From: Lampris incognitus
Lineage: Eukaryota; Chordata; Actinopteri; Lampriformes; Lampridae
Assembly: GCF_029633865.1 (NCBI RefSeq)
Contig: NC_079221.1
Span: forward strand, 3,021,008-3,085,007
Reading direction: 5' to 3'
DNA: 64,000 nt
In this document: one piece after another, positions 1 through 29,549 of the stretch
Layout: each line of letters begins with the position of its first letter
Numbering within the stretch: position 1 is the first letter of the stretch
Translations under genes and position numbers: made by a program
The notes under the pieces: generated by a model
Database searches by the model: none
Seen by the model: the letters and a program-made list of their open reading frames with translations, nothing else
Told to the model about the DNA's origin: nothing

Positions 1-473
1 TAGGTGGGTGAGGGCTGTGCGTAGCGCTAATGAGATGGCGTCATCTGTGGATCTGTTGGCCTTGTAGGCAAACTGGTGTTGGTCGAGGTCAGAGGGGATG
101 CAGACCTTAATGTGGGCCAGCACCAGTCTCTTGAAGCATTTCATGATTGTTTTTATTTATGCTCAATAATCTACGTAAGGAAATCACAGAATCAGCCATT
201 TCATGATTACTGGCGTGACAGCAACTGGCGGGTAATCATTCAGGCTTGTGACTGCTGAGGTCTTGGGTACAGGGATGATAGTGGTGGTTTACAGACATGT
301 AAGGACTGTGGCTTTCTGTAGTGACAGGTTGAAAATGTTTGTGAAGACTGCAGCAAGCTGGTCAATACATGCCTTCAGTGCACAGTCCGGAATACCACCA
401 GGCCCAGCTGCCTTGTTGCTGTTAATGTTATGTAAAGCTCGCTTGACCTGATCATGCTAGAGTGTGAGTGGCT
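1..473 (-). mobile_element. L2/Rex-like LINE, RT part (piece 1)
   Basis: The reverse strand encodes VKRALHNINSNKAAGP (RT motif 1) and further on [18 protein letters not shown] (RT motif 3 region), typical of fish L2/jockey-type LINEs. One stop interrupts it (after KATVLTCL), and a 48-bp insertion splits it at 149-196. It continues off the left edge, where the YADD box should lie. Pieces 2 and 3 follow at 902-1540 and 1991-2345. Confidence 0.85.
149..196 (-). repeat. 48-bp 5-prime-truncated Penelope 3-prime tail with 12-bp target duplication
   Basis: CATTTCATGATT occurs at 137-148 and again at 197-208. The insert's reverse complement reads TTCTGTGATTTCCTTACG then GATTATTGAGCA, the same 3-prime tail seen at 57930-57970 after a longer Penelope end. 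Confidence 0.7.
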
Positions 474-897
474 CCAGATAGCAAAATTGCTGTGGCTCGG
501 ACCCGTCCCACACCCGACTTTCATCTTTCTTTCATCCAGCCCACATACCGTGTGGAATGACGGCACTTGCACAGTCCGCTCCTGTTTGCCAGAACCAAGC
601 CATAGCAACGCCACATATGCCACATATTTGCCAAAGGTGGCCCATATTTGTTTTTTAATATTTGGGCCATATTCACTATTTACCACACGAGCCACTTCAG
701 GGTCACGTCCAGATTACATGTTGCGAGAGCACCGCATCTTTGCCAAAAAAGGCCCACATTTGATTTGGCATCCTTGGGCCATATTTGTTATTATACATGT
801 GGGCCACTTCAGGCTCACATCTATTTTGTCAGGGTCAGAAGAAGGCCATCAGTGCTGCATCATTACCTGAAGTGGCCCACATCTGGACGCTATCTGG
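474..897. mobile_element. 424-bp MITE in the LINE, 4-bp target duplication
   Basis: Ends CCAGATAGC (474-482) and GCTATCTGG (889-897) are perfect inverted repeats flanked by GGCT at 470-473 and 898-901. Removing the element and one GGCT restores the LINE codons for STQPLT. The interior is rich in TGGCCCA/TGGGCCA motifs and has no coding capacity. Four-bp duplications exclude Tc1 (TA) and hAT (8 bp); the superfamily is unresolved. Confidence 0.8.
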
Positions 898-901
898 GGC
901 T

Positions 902-1540
902 GGGTGCTCTCTGGTACGGTGGTGATTGAGGCTGGTCCCTCGTTGGAGCTGTCCTCAAAGCAGGCAAAGAATGTGTTGAGCTGGTCTGGGAAAGAGGTAT
1001 CGATTGACGAGGGGGTGTTGTCGCTTTGTTTATAGCCAGTGATGTTCCTGACACCTTGCCATATGGTACAGGGATTGTTTTCCTTGAAATTGTCCTCAAT
1101 ATATTGTTTGTACTTTTTAGCAGTTTGAATGCCTCTGTCTAGGTCTGCCCTGGCTCCCTTGTAGGCCTCCCTGTCTCCTGATCTGAGTGCTGCATCCCGG
1201 GCTCTGAGCGGCACTCACACACTGTCAGTGAACTAGGGTTTCTGGTTAGGGAACACTTTAATTTTCCTTTTTTGTAGTTATATTGTCAATGCAGAAGTTG
1301 ATGTATGATAATACTGTGGAGGTGTATTGCTCAATGTCTGCGAGTTCAAAGAGCTCCCACGTGGTGTCCTCAAAACAGTCCTGTAATGATGATGAGGCTT
1401 CCTCAGTCCAGATCTACGCTGTCTTGGTCTGAAGCTTGGTTCTGCTGATGAGGGGTTTATAGGCTGGGGTCAGGAACAGGGACAAATGGTCAGACTGTCC
1501 AAGATGGGGGAAGGGTGGGTCTTGTAGACTCTGGGGATAT
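902..1540 (-). mobile_element. L2/Rex-like LINE, endonuclease C-term and linker (piece 2)
   Basis: The reverse strand gives HLGQSDHLSLFLTPAYKPL, the end of the APE-type endonuclease, with a stop shortly after; then DAALRSGDREAYKGARADLD and NPCTIWQGVRNITGYK, the linker before RT. The same ORF as piece 1, separated from it by the MITE. Confidence 0.85.
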
Positions 1541-1990
1541 TTGTATATACCTGATTCAGGCCAGGACTCCACAGTCTACACCCATCTACAGGCCAGTAGC
1601 CACTCTTTCAAGGATGAGAATGTGCACTTCCTTGATGGGGAGGAATGCTGGTTTGAACGGGGAGTTAAAGAGGCCATCTATGTGAAGAGGGAACGACTAT
1701 CCCTGAACCAAGGGGGAGGTCTAAGAGTACATGTGTCGCCATCTTACAATGCTGTGATTGCAAATATTCCCCAATCCTCTGTAAATAGTACACATGGCCA
1801 CTGAACCTCTAGTTAATGGTCACGGCAATTTGCATATGAAACCTGATCATTGGTTCGGCCATTATGCAACTGTGCTGTTTATAAGGGTGGGGACACCTGC
1901 AGTCAGCTGAGACTGAAGAAGTCACTTAGGTGAGTGATGAAACATTTCTCCTAATAAACATGTCCAGATGAACTGATTCAACTTTCTGTG
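1541..1990 (+). mobile_element. Penelope-like element, 3-prime end with GIY-YIG endonuclease C-terminus
   Basis: Residues SGQDSTVYTHLQASSHSFKD, ECWFERGVKEAIYVKRERLS and GGGLRVHVSPSYNAVIA match the C-terminal GIY-YIG domain of fish Penelope-like proteins as I remember them. The copy is 5-prime truncated. After the stop it runs through a conserved tail (TGAAGAAGTCACTTAGGTGA, then AACTGATTCAACTTTCTGTG). It interrupts the LINE endonuclease in opposite orientation. Confidence 0.82.
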
Positions 1991-2345
1991 ACTAAGTCAG
2001 GGATGTTTTCATGCAGCCAGGTCTCTGTTATACCATAACACAGCTATCCATGCGGTGGTTGGTATACGCAGTCTCAAATCACTCAGTTTATTGACGAGAG
2101 ATTGGGCATTGGCGAGAAAGATGCTGGGTACAGCAGGTTTACATGGGGCCGCTCTTAGCCTAGCCCTCGGCTCGCTTGCCTCACTTCTGCTTCCTTTCAC
2201 ATCGCTGCATGTGCGGCCTGTGCCGCCACTCTGCCGGGCTGTTGGTCTCCGTGCGCTCTGCTGAGCGAGTAATCTCCGCTGGATAGAGCTAAGCTCTCCG
2301 GGGGCACGTCCAGTACAACAGTCTCTTAAATGCGGAATCTTAGTT
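1991..2345 (-). mobile_element. L2/Rex-like LINE, ORF2 start and endonuclease N-term (piece 3)
   Basis: Reverse strand reads PSIFLANAQSLVNKLSDLRL and, after a one-base frame change, TETWLHENIPDLV, the first two blocks of the APE endonuclease. An Arg/Ser-rich leader begins near 2345. This is the 5-prime-most recognisable part of the LINE. Confidence 0.82.
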
Positions 2346-2545
2346 CAGGTGTGGGTCTTACTTAATCTTAGACTTAATTTTCGACGTATGCTGCTAACTG
2401 TGTGCCGGCCAGCTACGTGTGTACGTGCCACAATTTTGAAGGGCCAAGTCAATTAAAGTCAATGCTCTGCATCAGATGGATTCCTATGAGTGTATGGAAG
2501 CATATTTGTATGTGTATGTACGAAAAGTACAAAGCATGTATTTTA

Positions 2546-2924
2546 TTTTATTTTATTTTTTTGGATTTTTTTCCCTCCTTTTTCTTCCCGGTCGCTGCTT
2601 CACCCCTCCTGCCGATCCAGGGAAGACTGCAGATTACCACATGCTTCCTCCGATATATGTGGAGTCTCCAGTCTCCAGCGCATGGCAGGATCACGCTATT
2701 ACCCCCAGTTCTCCCTCCCCCCAAACAGGCACCCCGACCGACCAGAGGAGGTGCTAGTGCAGCAACCAGGACACATAGCCACATCTGGCTTCCAGCCCAC
2801 AGACACTGCCAATTGTGTCTGTAGGGATGCCCGACCAAGCCGGAGGTAACACGTGGATTCGAACCGGTGATCCCCGTGTTGGTAGGCAACGGAACAGACC
2901 ACTACGCTACCTGGATGCCCACAG
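2546..2924 (-). mobile_element. SINE family A, full length
   Basis: tRNA-derived SINE: a head with A-box-like TAGCGTAGTGGTCTGTTCC and B box GGTTCGAATCC on the minus strand, a body with GGCTTGGTCGGGCATCCCTA, and a tail near CGACCGGGAAGAAAAAGG. Flanked by a 13-bp direct repeat AGCATGTATTTTA (2533-2545 and 2925-2937). Confidence 0.85.
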
Positions 2925-2995
2925 AGCATGTATTTTAACTCCAAACCATTTTCTTTGGCACATTTTGGGCCAATAAACTTTGATAAAGTACTAAC

Positions 2996-22477
<19,482 letters not shown>

Positions 22478-22501
22478 CACTGCACAGCTGCAGTTGTACA
22501 T

Positions 22502-23615
22502 CAATATCTGAACTTTGCATAGCACAGGAAAAAAAAAGTATATGAAAAAGACAGGATTAATTCGAATAAAAAGGTCAATATTTCACCTGCACATTACTTG
22601 CTTTAGTGGACTTATTGAAAGCATTAAGATAATGCTTAGTGATGCAAATAATAACAATAAAGATGATAATAAGATAGCCGCTATTACAAAAAGCAGTGTA
22701 TTCTATAGTCAAGGTTTGGATGAGACTGTAAAAAGCTCTGTCAGGGTTGAACAAGGATGAACAACAGTCAAGGATGAGTAACAGGAGACAGATGGCGAGC
22801 ACAGTGTGATCAAAAATGCTAAAACATCTCTGGGGTCCTTCTTGTTCAGCTGTTGAATGACATTAGTACAGTTTGAATGTAACACATGAATTGCCAATAC
22901 CAACATTCTGCCCTGGTTTACCAACTTGGCAAGAATGAATCCTTTATTTATCCATTCTTATCGCAATTCTTCTTGAAATTGCTGGGGATGCAGAACCAAT
23001 TTTTACACTGCCATCATAATGCCTTTTAATACAATAATCTATTTCATATGGTGGTTATGAAAAAAAGCTTTGAGGCTAAAGTCATAGGGAAAAATAATTA
23101 ACTCCCTTAATGTACATTGTTATCTCTCTGGATACACCATCCATCCTAAATTCCACATTAACTGTGCGTTCCTTTTGGTATTGGGGGTTGACAATTCAAG
23201 CCACATAGGCCCGTGTCAGCTCGGACGCACTGGGTGTTAAATATACAAGAACAGTGTTACATTTCATCTATGAATAAAATGAAATTAGACTCTTTTCTTG
23301 AGATCCACCGAAGATGATTGCTGTTCCTTGCTCATGTTGCTAGTAAACCTAAAAGCCTTTTTGGATCACAGCAAAGATTTATGGGTTTTTTTGTAACTAT
23401 ACCCCATAACAATTTAAGATTAAGAATTTGTGGATTTGTGATATATAACAAAACCTGTCTGATTTTTATGGGATTGTAATCTTTATTTGAGAGACATGCC
23501 AACCCTTGGTGGTAGGTTCATTCGTTCATGCTTTCATTTTTTCCTAAACCACAAGATGCAGGTATGTACTAGTAGTATGCAGGTATGTACTAGTTGAAAA
23601 CTGTTATGAAATATT
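22502..23615. other. Sequence upstream of the CCDC148 ATG
   Basis: Unassigned AT-rich DNA; a 5-prime UTR exon of CCDC148 may hide here or nearer the CpG island. A 19-20 bp direct repeat (ATGCAGGTATGTACTAGT twice) lies at 23558-23595. Confidence 0.4.
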
Positions 23616-23636
23616 TTGCATGTGGATGGTCATCAT

Positions 23637-23940
23637 TGGCGGCCCGGTAGCCCAGTGGTTAGTGCTGTCGCCTCACAGCAAGAAGGTCCTGGGTTCGAAC
23701 CCCGGAGTTGTCCAACCTTGGGGGTCATCCCAGGTTGTCTTCTGTGTGGCGTGTACATGTTCTCCCCGTGTCTGCGGTGGGTTTTCGCCCCGGGTGCTCC
23801 GGTTTCCTCCACCATCAAAAAGACCCGCATGTTAGGGTTAATACTCCTGTCCGTGACCCTGATGACCGAGGCACGGCGAGAGGAACTGGAGGTGGTCCCC
23901 GAGTGCTGCACGGCGGCTGCCCACTGCTCCTAGCTAGCAT
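23637..23940 (+). mobile_element. SINE family B (DANA/HE1-like), variant 3-prime part
   Basis: tRNA-like head with AGTGGTTAGTGCTGTCGCC (A box) and GGTTCGAACCC (B box), then the shared CTGCGGTGGGTTTTCGCC/TGCTCCGGTTTCCTCC body. The 3-prime part (TTAGGGTTAATACTCCTGTC onward) differs from other B copies and recurs inverted at 57245-57370. Confidence 0.8.
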
Positions 23941-23945
23941 GGTGT

Positions 23946-24055
23946 ACCCGGTTATGTTCTTGCCCGGTGCGGGATTCGATACGAGCTGTTCTGCACCACA
24001 AGGCGACATCACTAACCGCTCGGCTAAAGGGTCAGACCCGTTAGCTAGCTAGGGG
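23946..24055 (-). mobile_element. SINE family C, tRNA-like head
   Basis: Minus strand reads GTCTGACCCTTTAGCCGAGC GGTTAG as an A-box-like region, with a B-box-like GTATCGAATCCCG about 45 bp on. A second copy is at 61580-61690. Confidence 0.55.
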
Positions 24056-24453
24056 CTAACGGGTCTTAGTAGTTTACAATGGCTTAAATGCAGAGCATAA
24101 TTTCCCCACGGCCACGGGGACAATTAGAGCATACCAAAATCCAAATCAGCTCAGTAGTTATAATGAGGGAAGTCAAATGAAGGAAGAAAACTTGCATTTT
24201 GAATTGAGTGACTAGCATGTTAGCTATTACAAGGAACAATTACATTTGTAAAACGAGTCGATGTGGAGCCGTCGTTATTTCAGTGATCTGGTCAAAACTG
24301 AGCAGGACAAGAAGACTAAAGTGAGCCAAGGAAACGTGGGGGGGGGGCACTCGAAACCGACCGTTTTCTGTGTTGGCAGTGTGGTAATTCTGAGAATTAA
24401 TCCTACCTGACGGCACCCCGCGCTCCCGAGCAGCGTACAGGTTTACAAAGTTT

Positions 24454-24467
24454 GTAACCAAGGAAAC
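24454..24467. promoter_or_regulatory. Possible RFX X-box
   Basis: GTAACC-AA-GGAAAC matches the RFX consensus GTNRCC N0-3 RGYAAC with one mismatch. It is on the CCDC148 side of the promoter, 20-60 bp from the first CCAAT box. It would fit a cilium-related gene, but one-mismatch sites arise by chance. Confidence 0.3.
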
Positions 24468-24583
24468 CGTCCTCCTCCTCCTCTCATTGGTCTATTCAAC
24501 GACACCGACTTCCTCCCCCAATGAAACGCTCCCTTTCCCGAGCCCGTCCAATGAGGAGCGCGTACCGCGGACGCACGGCCCGC

Positions 24584-24591
24584 TGACGTCA
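24584..24591. promoter_or_regulatory. Consensus CRE (CREB/ATF site)
   Basis: Perfect palindrome TGACGTCA, 32 bp after the last CCAAT box and just before the likely PKP4 transcription start. CRE next to CCAAT is typical of CpG-island promoters. Confidence 0.6.
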
Positions 24592-24599
24592 TGCGCGCT

Positions 24600-24799
24600 C
24601 GGGTTCCCTCGTAGGGCGAGCAGAGAGCCGCGGAGCGTCGACTGGTTCCCGCTATGGAGGCGACTCGGGCTTTTTCTCACGCATGGGACTAAAGGAGGAC
24701 GGGATTTACCGGGACGGGACTTCATCACCGGCGAACTTACGCGGTCCGATGTGGATCCGTACCCGCGCCCAGCCAGCGCACTAACTGCCCCCCCCAAAG
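24600..24799 (+). other. pkp4: Candidate noncoding exon 1 of PKP4
   Basis: GC-rich sequence downstream of the CCAAT/CRE cluster ends with CAAAG and a donor GTACGG (24800-24805). PKP4 needs a 5-prime UTR exon because its first coding exon begins five bases before the ATG. The start position is a guess; only the donor is visible. Confidence 0.4.
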
Positions 24800-25374
24800 G
24801 TACGGAACTGCTTTTCTGCTGCTTCACTCGAACTGTTAAAAGAAAGAAAGAAAGACAGAAAGACAGAAAGAAAGATGAAAGCGTCTCGACGCGAGAGTGG
24901 CTCGACTTAAGTAAGTCAGCGCCCCCGAGTCCGGAGTTCTTAGAAAGGCCGAGAGCGGTCGGTGTCCTGGCTGAGGGTACGTTACGGAGGGGATCCTCCG
25001 CTGTGGTCTTCTAGCACAGTGGGGAGGCGTTTTACACACTTTCCTCCTTTTTCTCTCGTGGCCGACGCACCGCACCGCACCGCACCGCACCGCGACGCAC
25101 CGCACCACACCGCACACCTTTTGAGGGACCTTTCCGCCTTATCCCCCCGTGTTGAACTCGGGGCGTCCGGACCGTTACGTGGAAAACCCCCCAAAACTTA
25201 TGGGCCGCGTCGTTCCGCTTCGACACACGACACCGAGTGGGAGTTTGTGTGCGGCGGAGTTAGTTTTGGTGTTGCTTTTCAACGTGTCCGGTAGAAGCAG
25301 GGAGAAGGAAAGGGCAGGTGAGCTTACAGTACGGGAATCTCTGGAATGCGAGGTGGTTGAGGAGGGGGCGGAGA

Positions 25375-26866
25375 CTCCCGTCCCGCAAGATAAGCGTACC
25401 TTTTCTTCTCGTCCCGCAAGATAAGCGTACCTTTCCTCTCCCGTCCCGCAAGATAGGCGTACCTTTCCTCTCCCGTCCCGCAAGATAAGCGTACCTTTTC
25501 TTCTCGTCCCGCAAGATAAGCGTACCTTTCCTCTCCCGTCCCGCAAGATAGGCGTACCTTTCCTCTCCCGTCCCTTAAGATAAGCGTACCTTTCTTCTCG
25601 TCCCGCAAGATAAGCGTACCTTTCCTCTCTCGTCCCGCAAGATAGGCGTACCTTTCCTCTCTCGTCCCGCAAGATAAGCGTACCTTTTCTTCTCGTCCCG
25701 CAAGATAAGCGTACCTTTCCTCTCTCGTCCCGCAAGATAGGCGTACCTTTCCTCTCCCGTCCCGCAAGATAGGATAGGCGTACCTTTCCTCTCCCGTCCC
25801 GCAAGATAAGCGTACCTTTCCGCTCGTCCCGCAAGATAAGCGTACCTTTCTTCTCTCGTCCCGCAAGATAAGCGTACCTTTTCTTCTCGTCCCGCAAGAT
25901 AGGCGTACCTTTCCTCTCCCGTCCCGCAAGATAAGCGTACCTTTTCTTCTCGTCCCGCAAGATAGGCGTACCTTTCCTCTCTCGTCCCGCAAGATAAGCG
26001 TACCTTTCCTCTCCCGTCCCGCAAGATAAGCGTACCTTTTCTTCTCGTCCCGCAAGATAAGCGTACCTTTCCTCTCTCGTCCCGCAAGATAAGCGTACCT
26101 TTCCTCTCCCGTCCCGCAAGATAAGCGTACCTTTCCTCTCTCGTCCCGCAAGATAGGCGTACCTTTCCTCTCTCGTCCCGCAAGATAAGCGTACCTTTCC
26201 TCTCTCGTCCCGCAAGATAAGCGTACCTTTCCTCTCTCGTCCCGCAAGATAAGCGTACCTTTCCTCTCTCGTCCCGCAAGATAAGCGTACCTTTCCTCTC
26301 TCGTCCCGCAAGATAAGCGTACCTTTCCGCTCGTCCCGCAAGATAAGCGTACCTTTCTTCTCTCGTTCCGCAAGATAAGCGTACCTTTCCGCTCGTCCCG
26401 CAAGATAAGCGTACCTTTCCGCTCGTCCCGCAAGATAAGCGTACCTTTTCTCTCTCGTCCCGCAAGATAAGCGTACCTTTCCTCTCTCGTCCCGCAAGAT
26501 AAGCGTACCTTTCCGCTCGTCCCGCAAGATAAGCGTACCTTTCCTCTCCCGTCCCGCAAGATAAGCGTACCTTTCCGCTCGTCCCGCAAGATAAGCGTAC
26601 CTTTCCTCTCCCGTCCCGCAAGATAAGCGTACCTTTTCTTCTCGTCCCGCAAGATAAGCGTACCTTTCCTCTCCCGTCCCGCAAGATAAGCGTACCTTTC
26701 CGCTCGTCCCGCAAGATAAGCGTACCTTTCCTCTCCCGTCCCGCAAGATAAGCGTACCTTTCCTCTCCCGTCCCGCAAGATAAGCGTACCTTTCCTCTCC
26801 CGTCCCACAAGATAAGCGTACCTTTCCTCTCTCGTCCCGCAAGATAAGCGTACCTTTCCTCTCTCT
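25375..26866. repeat. CpG-rich minisatellite, 47 units of 30-32 bp
   Basis: Core GTCCCGCAAGATAAGCGTAC followed by a variable C/T linker (CTTTCCTCTCCC, CTTTTCTTCTC or CTTTCCGCTC), giving 32, 31 or 30 bp. I count 47 units by eye. Each has about three CpGs and one GATAAG or GATAGG. Very few CpGs are decayed. It directly follows the CpG island in PKP4 intron 1. The long open frames on its minus strand are artefacts of the repeat. Confidence 0.95.
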
Positions 26867-26961
26867 TTAGCTAAACAGACCGAGTCTTTATACCATTGAG
26901 CCAACACACACACACACGTGTATATTTAATTAAGTTTTATATTTATAATTAATAATGCTGG

Positions 26962-27027
26962 TCCCGCAAGATAGGCGTACCCTTTCTTCTCGTCCCGCAA
27001 GATAGGCGTACCTTTTCTCTCTCGTTA
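26962..27027. repeat. Two outlying minisatellite units
   Basis: Two GTCCCGCAAGATAGGCGTAC units about 100 bp beyond the main array. Their right flank (CTCTCTCGTTAACTGAGCAG) resembles the right flank of the main array (CTCTCTTTAGCTAAACAG), so the edge of the array seems to have been duplicated. Confidence 0.8.
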
Positions 27028-27189
27028 ACTGAGCAGATTGAGCACCAAGTTATGTTATGTTTACTTCTGCTTCTGATTGTTTGAAATTGAGTTACCGTCA
27101 CTTGAATTAAATTAAAACGTAATTAAAAAGTTAAATGTGATGCAATGAAAGCGCCTTGCAAAAAATAAGATTTTATCGTGACTGAAACG

Positions 27190-27335
27190 TAATGGCTCTG
27201 CTGTGGCCTGGCGGCCTGTCCAGGGTGTCTCCCCGCCTGCAGCCCAGTGACTGCTGGGATAGGCTCCAGCATCCCCGGCCCCCCACAGGAATAAACGGCT
27301 TGGATAATGGATGGATGGCTGGATGGATGGATGGA
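27190..27335 (+). mobile_element. SINE family B, 3-prime tail
   Basis: Only the end is present: TCCAGGGTGTCTCCCCGCCT, ACTGCTGGGATAGGCTCCAG, ending in the GGATGGATGGA tail. Confidence 0.8.
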
Positions 27336-28071
27336 TACCATTGAGTCAATTCACCAAATGCATTTAAAAAAGAAGGCGGGGGGGGGGGGTTATCAAACGT
27401 GAACAGGTCAGACTACCTCAAGATCTCTGTGATATTGAACTGATATGCCGAGGCTGTAAAACGAGCGATAAAATGAGTCTTAATGATGTGTCCTGCTTGA
27501 CGATGTGGCGTTTGACAATGCATTAAAATCCTTTATGCATCCTTTGCTCCGGCAAATAAAACTTATTTCCCAAACCCCCACGTCAGGATGTAGTCACTGT
27601 TAAGGCAATATAGTCATCATCTTATTACCATTCGGGTTAGCAGATATCTTCAAAATGTATGTTTGATTTAAATTGAGCAAAGAGTAGTTTACCTGTTTAA
27701 CAAAAACACTATATCGACCCTTTAAGTCCCCATCTGTTCTCATTATTGTTGGTTATCTGTAAGCGGTACCACTCCTCAGCCCTTATGGGAGTAAATGTCG
27801 TTGCCATAAAAAAAAAAATCCAGCATCTATGTTGACCATCCCGTGCCATTTTTAAATCTCAAATTCAGAGTAAAACTGAAGCGGGTAAAATGCAATCATT
27901 TAATCAGTTATCGCTCTTTTTTTCTGAAGCACTGTGGGAGGAGAAGCTGTCTCTGGTGTTGTGCTGCATCTGGGCCAGGTTATTGCCCCAGCTCGATAGT
28001 GTGCTATGATGCAGGTTAATTTGATTTCAACAGTGAATGTGTCTATGACAAAGCAGATTATGGCATGAATA

Positions 28072-28116
<45 letters not shown>

Positions 28117-29190
28117 TCTTTTAGGAGCAACCTCTTAGGTTACTATCCTCGTGATTCGCATTACTGCCCAGGACACGCACTCCCACACAGCTGATATCTA
28201 TTGACGGAGTTCACTGGGAGGATTTGGGATAATGGAATAACAGTCTTGAGACTCAAAGTTACCTGATTTCTAATTTTTGGGGTTGGTTTTGCGTCTACAA
28301 GGGATGGCATTATGCCATTCCCGAAGAAGTGATGTTTTATCAAAGCAAGCCTGTAGACTAATAGTTAACATTTAATTGTTTTTATTTTTCCTTCCCGAAG
28401 GCTTGTTGATCTTCATATTTTGCCTTGGGCGCAGTAAACGTATGCATCCTTCATGTAGTCCTTTGTTGGCTGTGTGGGTAAACAACCAAATGAAAGCAGA
28501 GTTTGCATCAAAAGTTTTTCTTTTGCAGTGAACAGGAATGTTAACACTTAAACTACGTGGTCGTGAGAGGCGTTTCTTAGGTTGGTGTGATTGTCGTGAC
28601 CACCTGATCAGTTTGATGTAATCTGACATAAGTTGTGTGCTTAGGTGGAACTTGCAGGGTGGCCACCCATCATTCACCTGTTTCACCGGGCTCTTATTTG
28701 TGTCTTGTCAGTGGCACTTTAAGGCTTATGCCCTCATCCTGTTCCATGTAAGAGTTGCCTCTTTGTCATGATTAAAGGTATTGTTTCCTATGAGAGAGGA
28801 AAAGTGTTTCCCCCTTTGCTTCAAAGCCTGAAAGGTTGTAAACAAAATAGGTAATTCTTGATTATGGATGTGCAAGTTCACTCACAAATGCATAAATGTA
28901 TGTGCCGACTGCCCAAACATATGGTCGTTGTTCTTGGGCAGTCAAGAGTCAGCATCTCTTGTGCACAGTCCAGTCAGGTTACTATCAGTCGAATGCAGTT
29001 CAGTTCTGACCTTCAACTGAATGGCTCTTGGTCATGTGAGTTGTGTCTACTCCACTTCTTTTCCAAACCCTGAGTGAATCATCTTTCTGGTAACGTTTTA
29101 TCCACAGCATAATTGTAAAATTTCTTTGATGCCCATAAGGTGCTGTTTGAAGGGGCAAAATGACAGTATGGAAATTTGGTGATCCTTTAA
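27336..29190. other. PKP4 intron 1 stretch
   Basis: Unassigned sequence with a G11 run near 27380 and (CA)n at 28081-28112. No exon recognised on either strand. Confidence 0.5.
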
Positions 29191-29194
29191 AACC

Positions 29195-29375
29195 CCCCCC
29201 TTTTCTCCCAATTGTACTTGGCCAATTACCCCACTCTTCTGAGCCATCCCGGTCGCTGCTCCACCCCCTCTGCCGATCCGGGGAGGGCTGCAGACTACCA
29301 CATGCCTCCTCCGATACATGTGGAGTCGCCAGCCGCTTCTTTTCACCTGACAGTGAGGAGTTTCATCAGGGGGAC
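29195..29375 (-). mobile_element. SINE family A, 3-prime half
   Basis: Minus-strand tail of family A (CATGTATCGGAGGAGGCATG, then GGGATGGCTCAGAAGAGTGG) without the tRNA head. Confidence 0.8.
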
Positions 29376-29419
29376 GTTGCAATCATTTCGTGATTTACAT
29401 CGTAAAATGAATCACTCAT

Positions 29420-29545
29420 TCACTCATTACCCAAGCTGCTTATCTCAACTGGGGTCACGGGGATGCTGGAGCCTATCCCAGCAGTCATTGAGCGGCAGGC
29501 GGGGAGACACCCTGGACAGGCTGCCAGGCCATCACAGTAAAAATC
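29420..29545 (-). mobile_element. SINE family B, 3-prime fragment
   Basis: Inverse of the B tail: GGGATGCTGGAGCCTATCCC and GGGGAGACACCCTGGACAGG. Confidence 0.8.
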
Positions 29546-29549
29546 ACAG

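Larger units (their letters stand above)
24410..25300. promoter_or_regulatory. Bidirectional CpG-island promoter between CCDC148 and PKP4
   Basis: By eye this is the only long stretch dense in CpG. It lies between the CCDC148 start (22477, minus) and PKP4 (plus). It holds three CCAAT boxes (ATTGG 24486-24490; CCAAT 24518-24522 and 24548-24552), a perfect CRE (TGACGTCA 24584-24591) and no clear TATA box, as in shared housekeeping promoters. A short run of CACCG-like repeats lies at 25070-25115 and a GAAA-rich tract at 24840-24880. That it drives both genes is inference. Confidence 0.75.

Noticed and set aside
23640..23710. tRNA genes, suggested by A and B boxes here and in other SINEs
   Set aside because: No cloverleaf acceptor stem or anticodon arm seen; the boxes are SINE heads with shared bodies.
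24487..25014. 175-codon plus-strand open frame in the CpG island
   Set aside because: GC-rich promoter DNA has few stops; it crosses the likely PKP4 exon 1 donor and resembles no protein I know.
25375..26866. CRISPR-like array
   Set aside because: Units are contiguous with no unique spacers and the DNA is vertebrate.
25175..26913. Minus-strand open frames of 411-555 codons over the minisatellite
   Set aside because: All three frames are open because the unit has few stops; the products are repeats of GKVRLSCGTREERYAYLAGR-like blocks with no domain.
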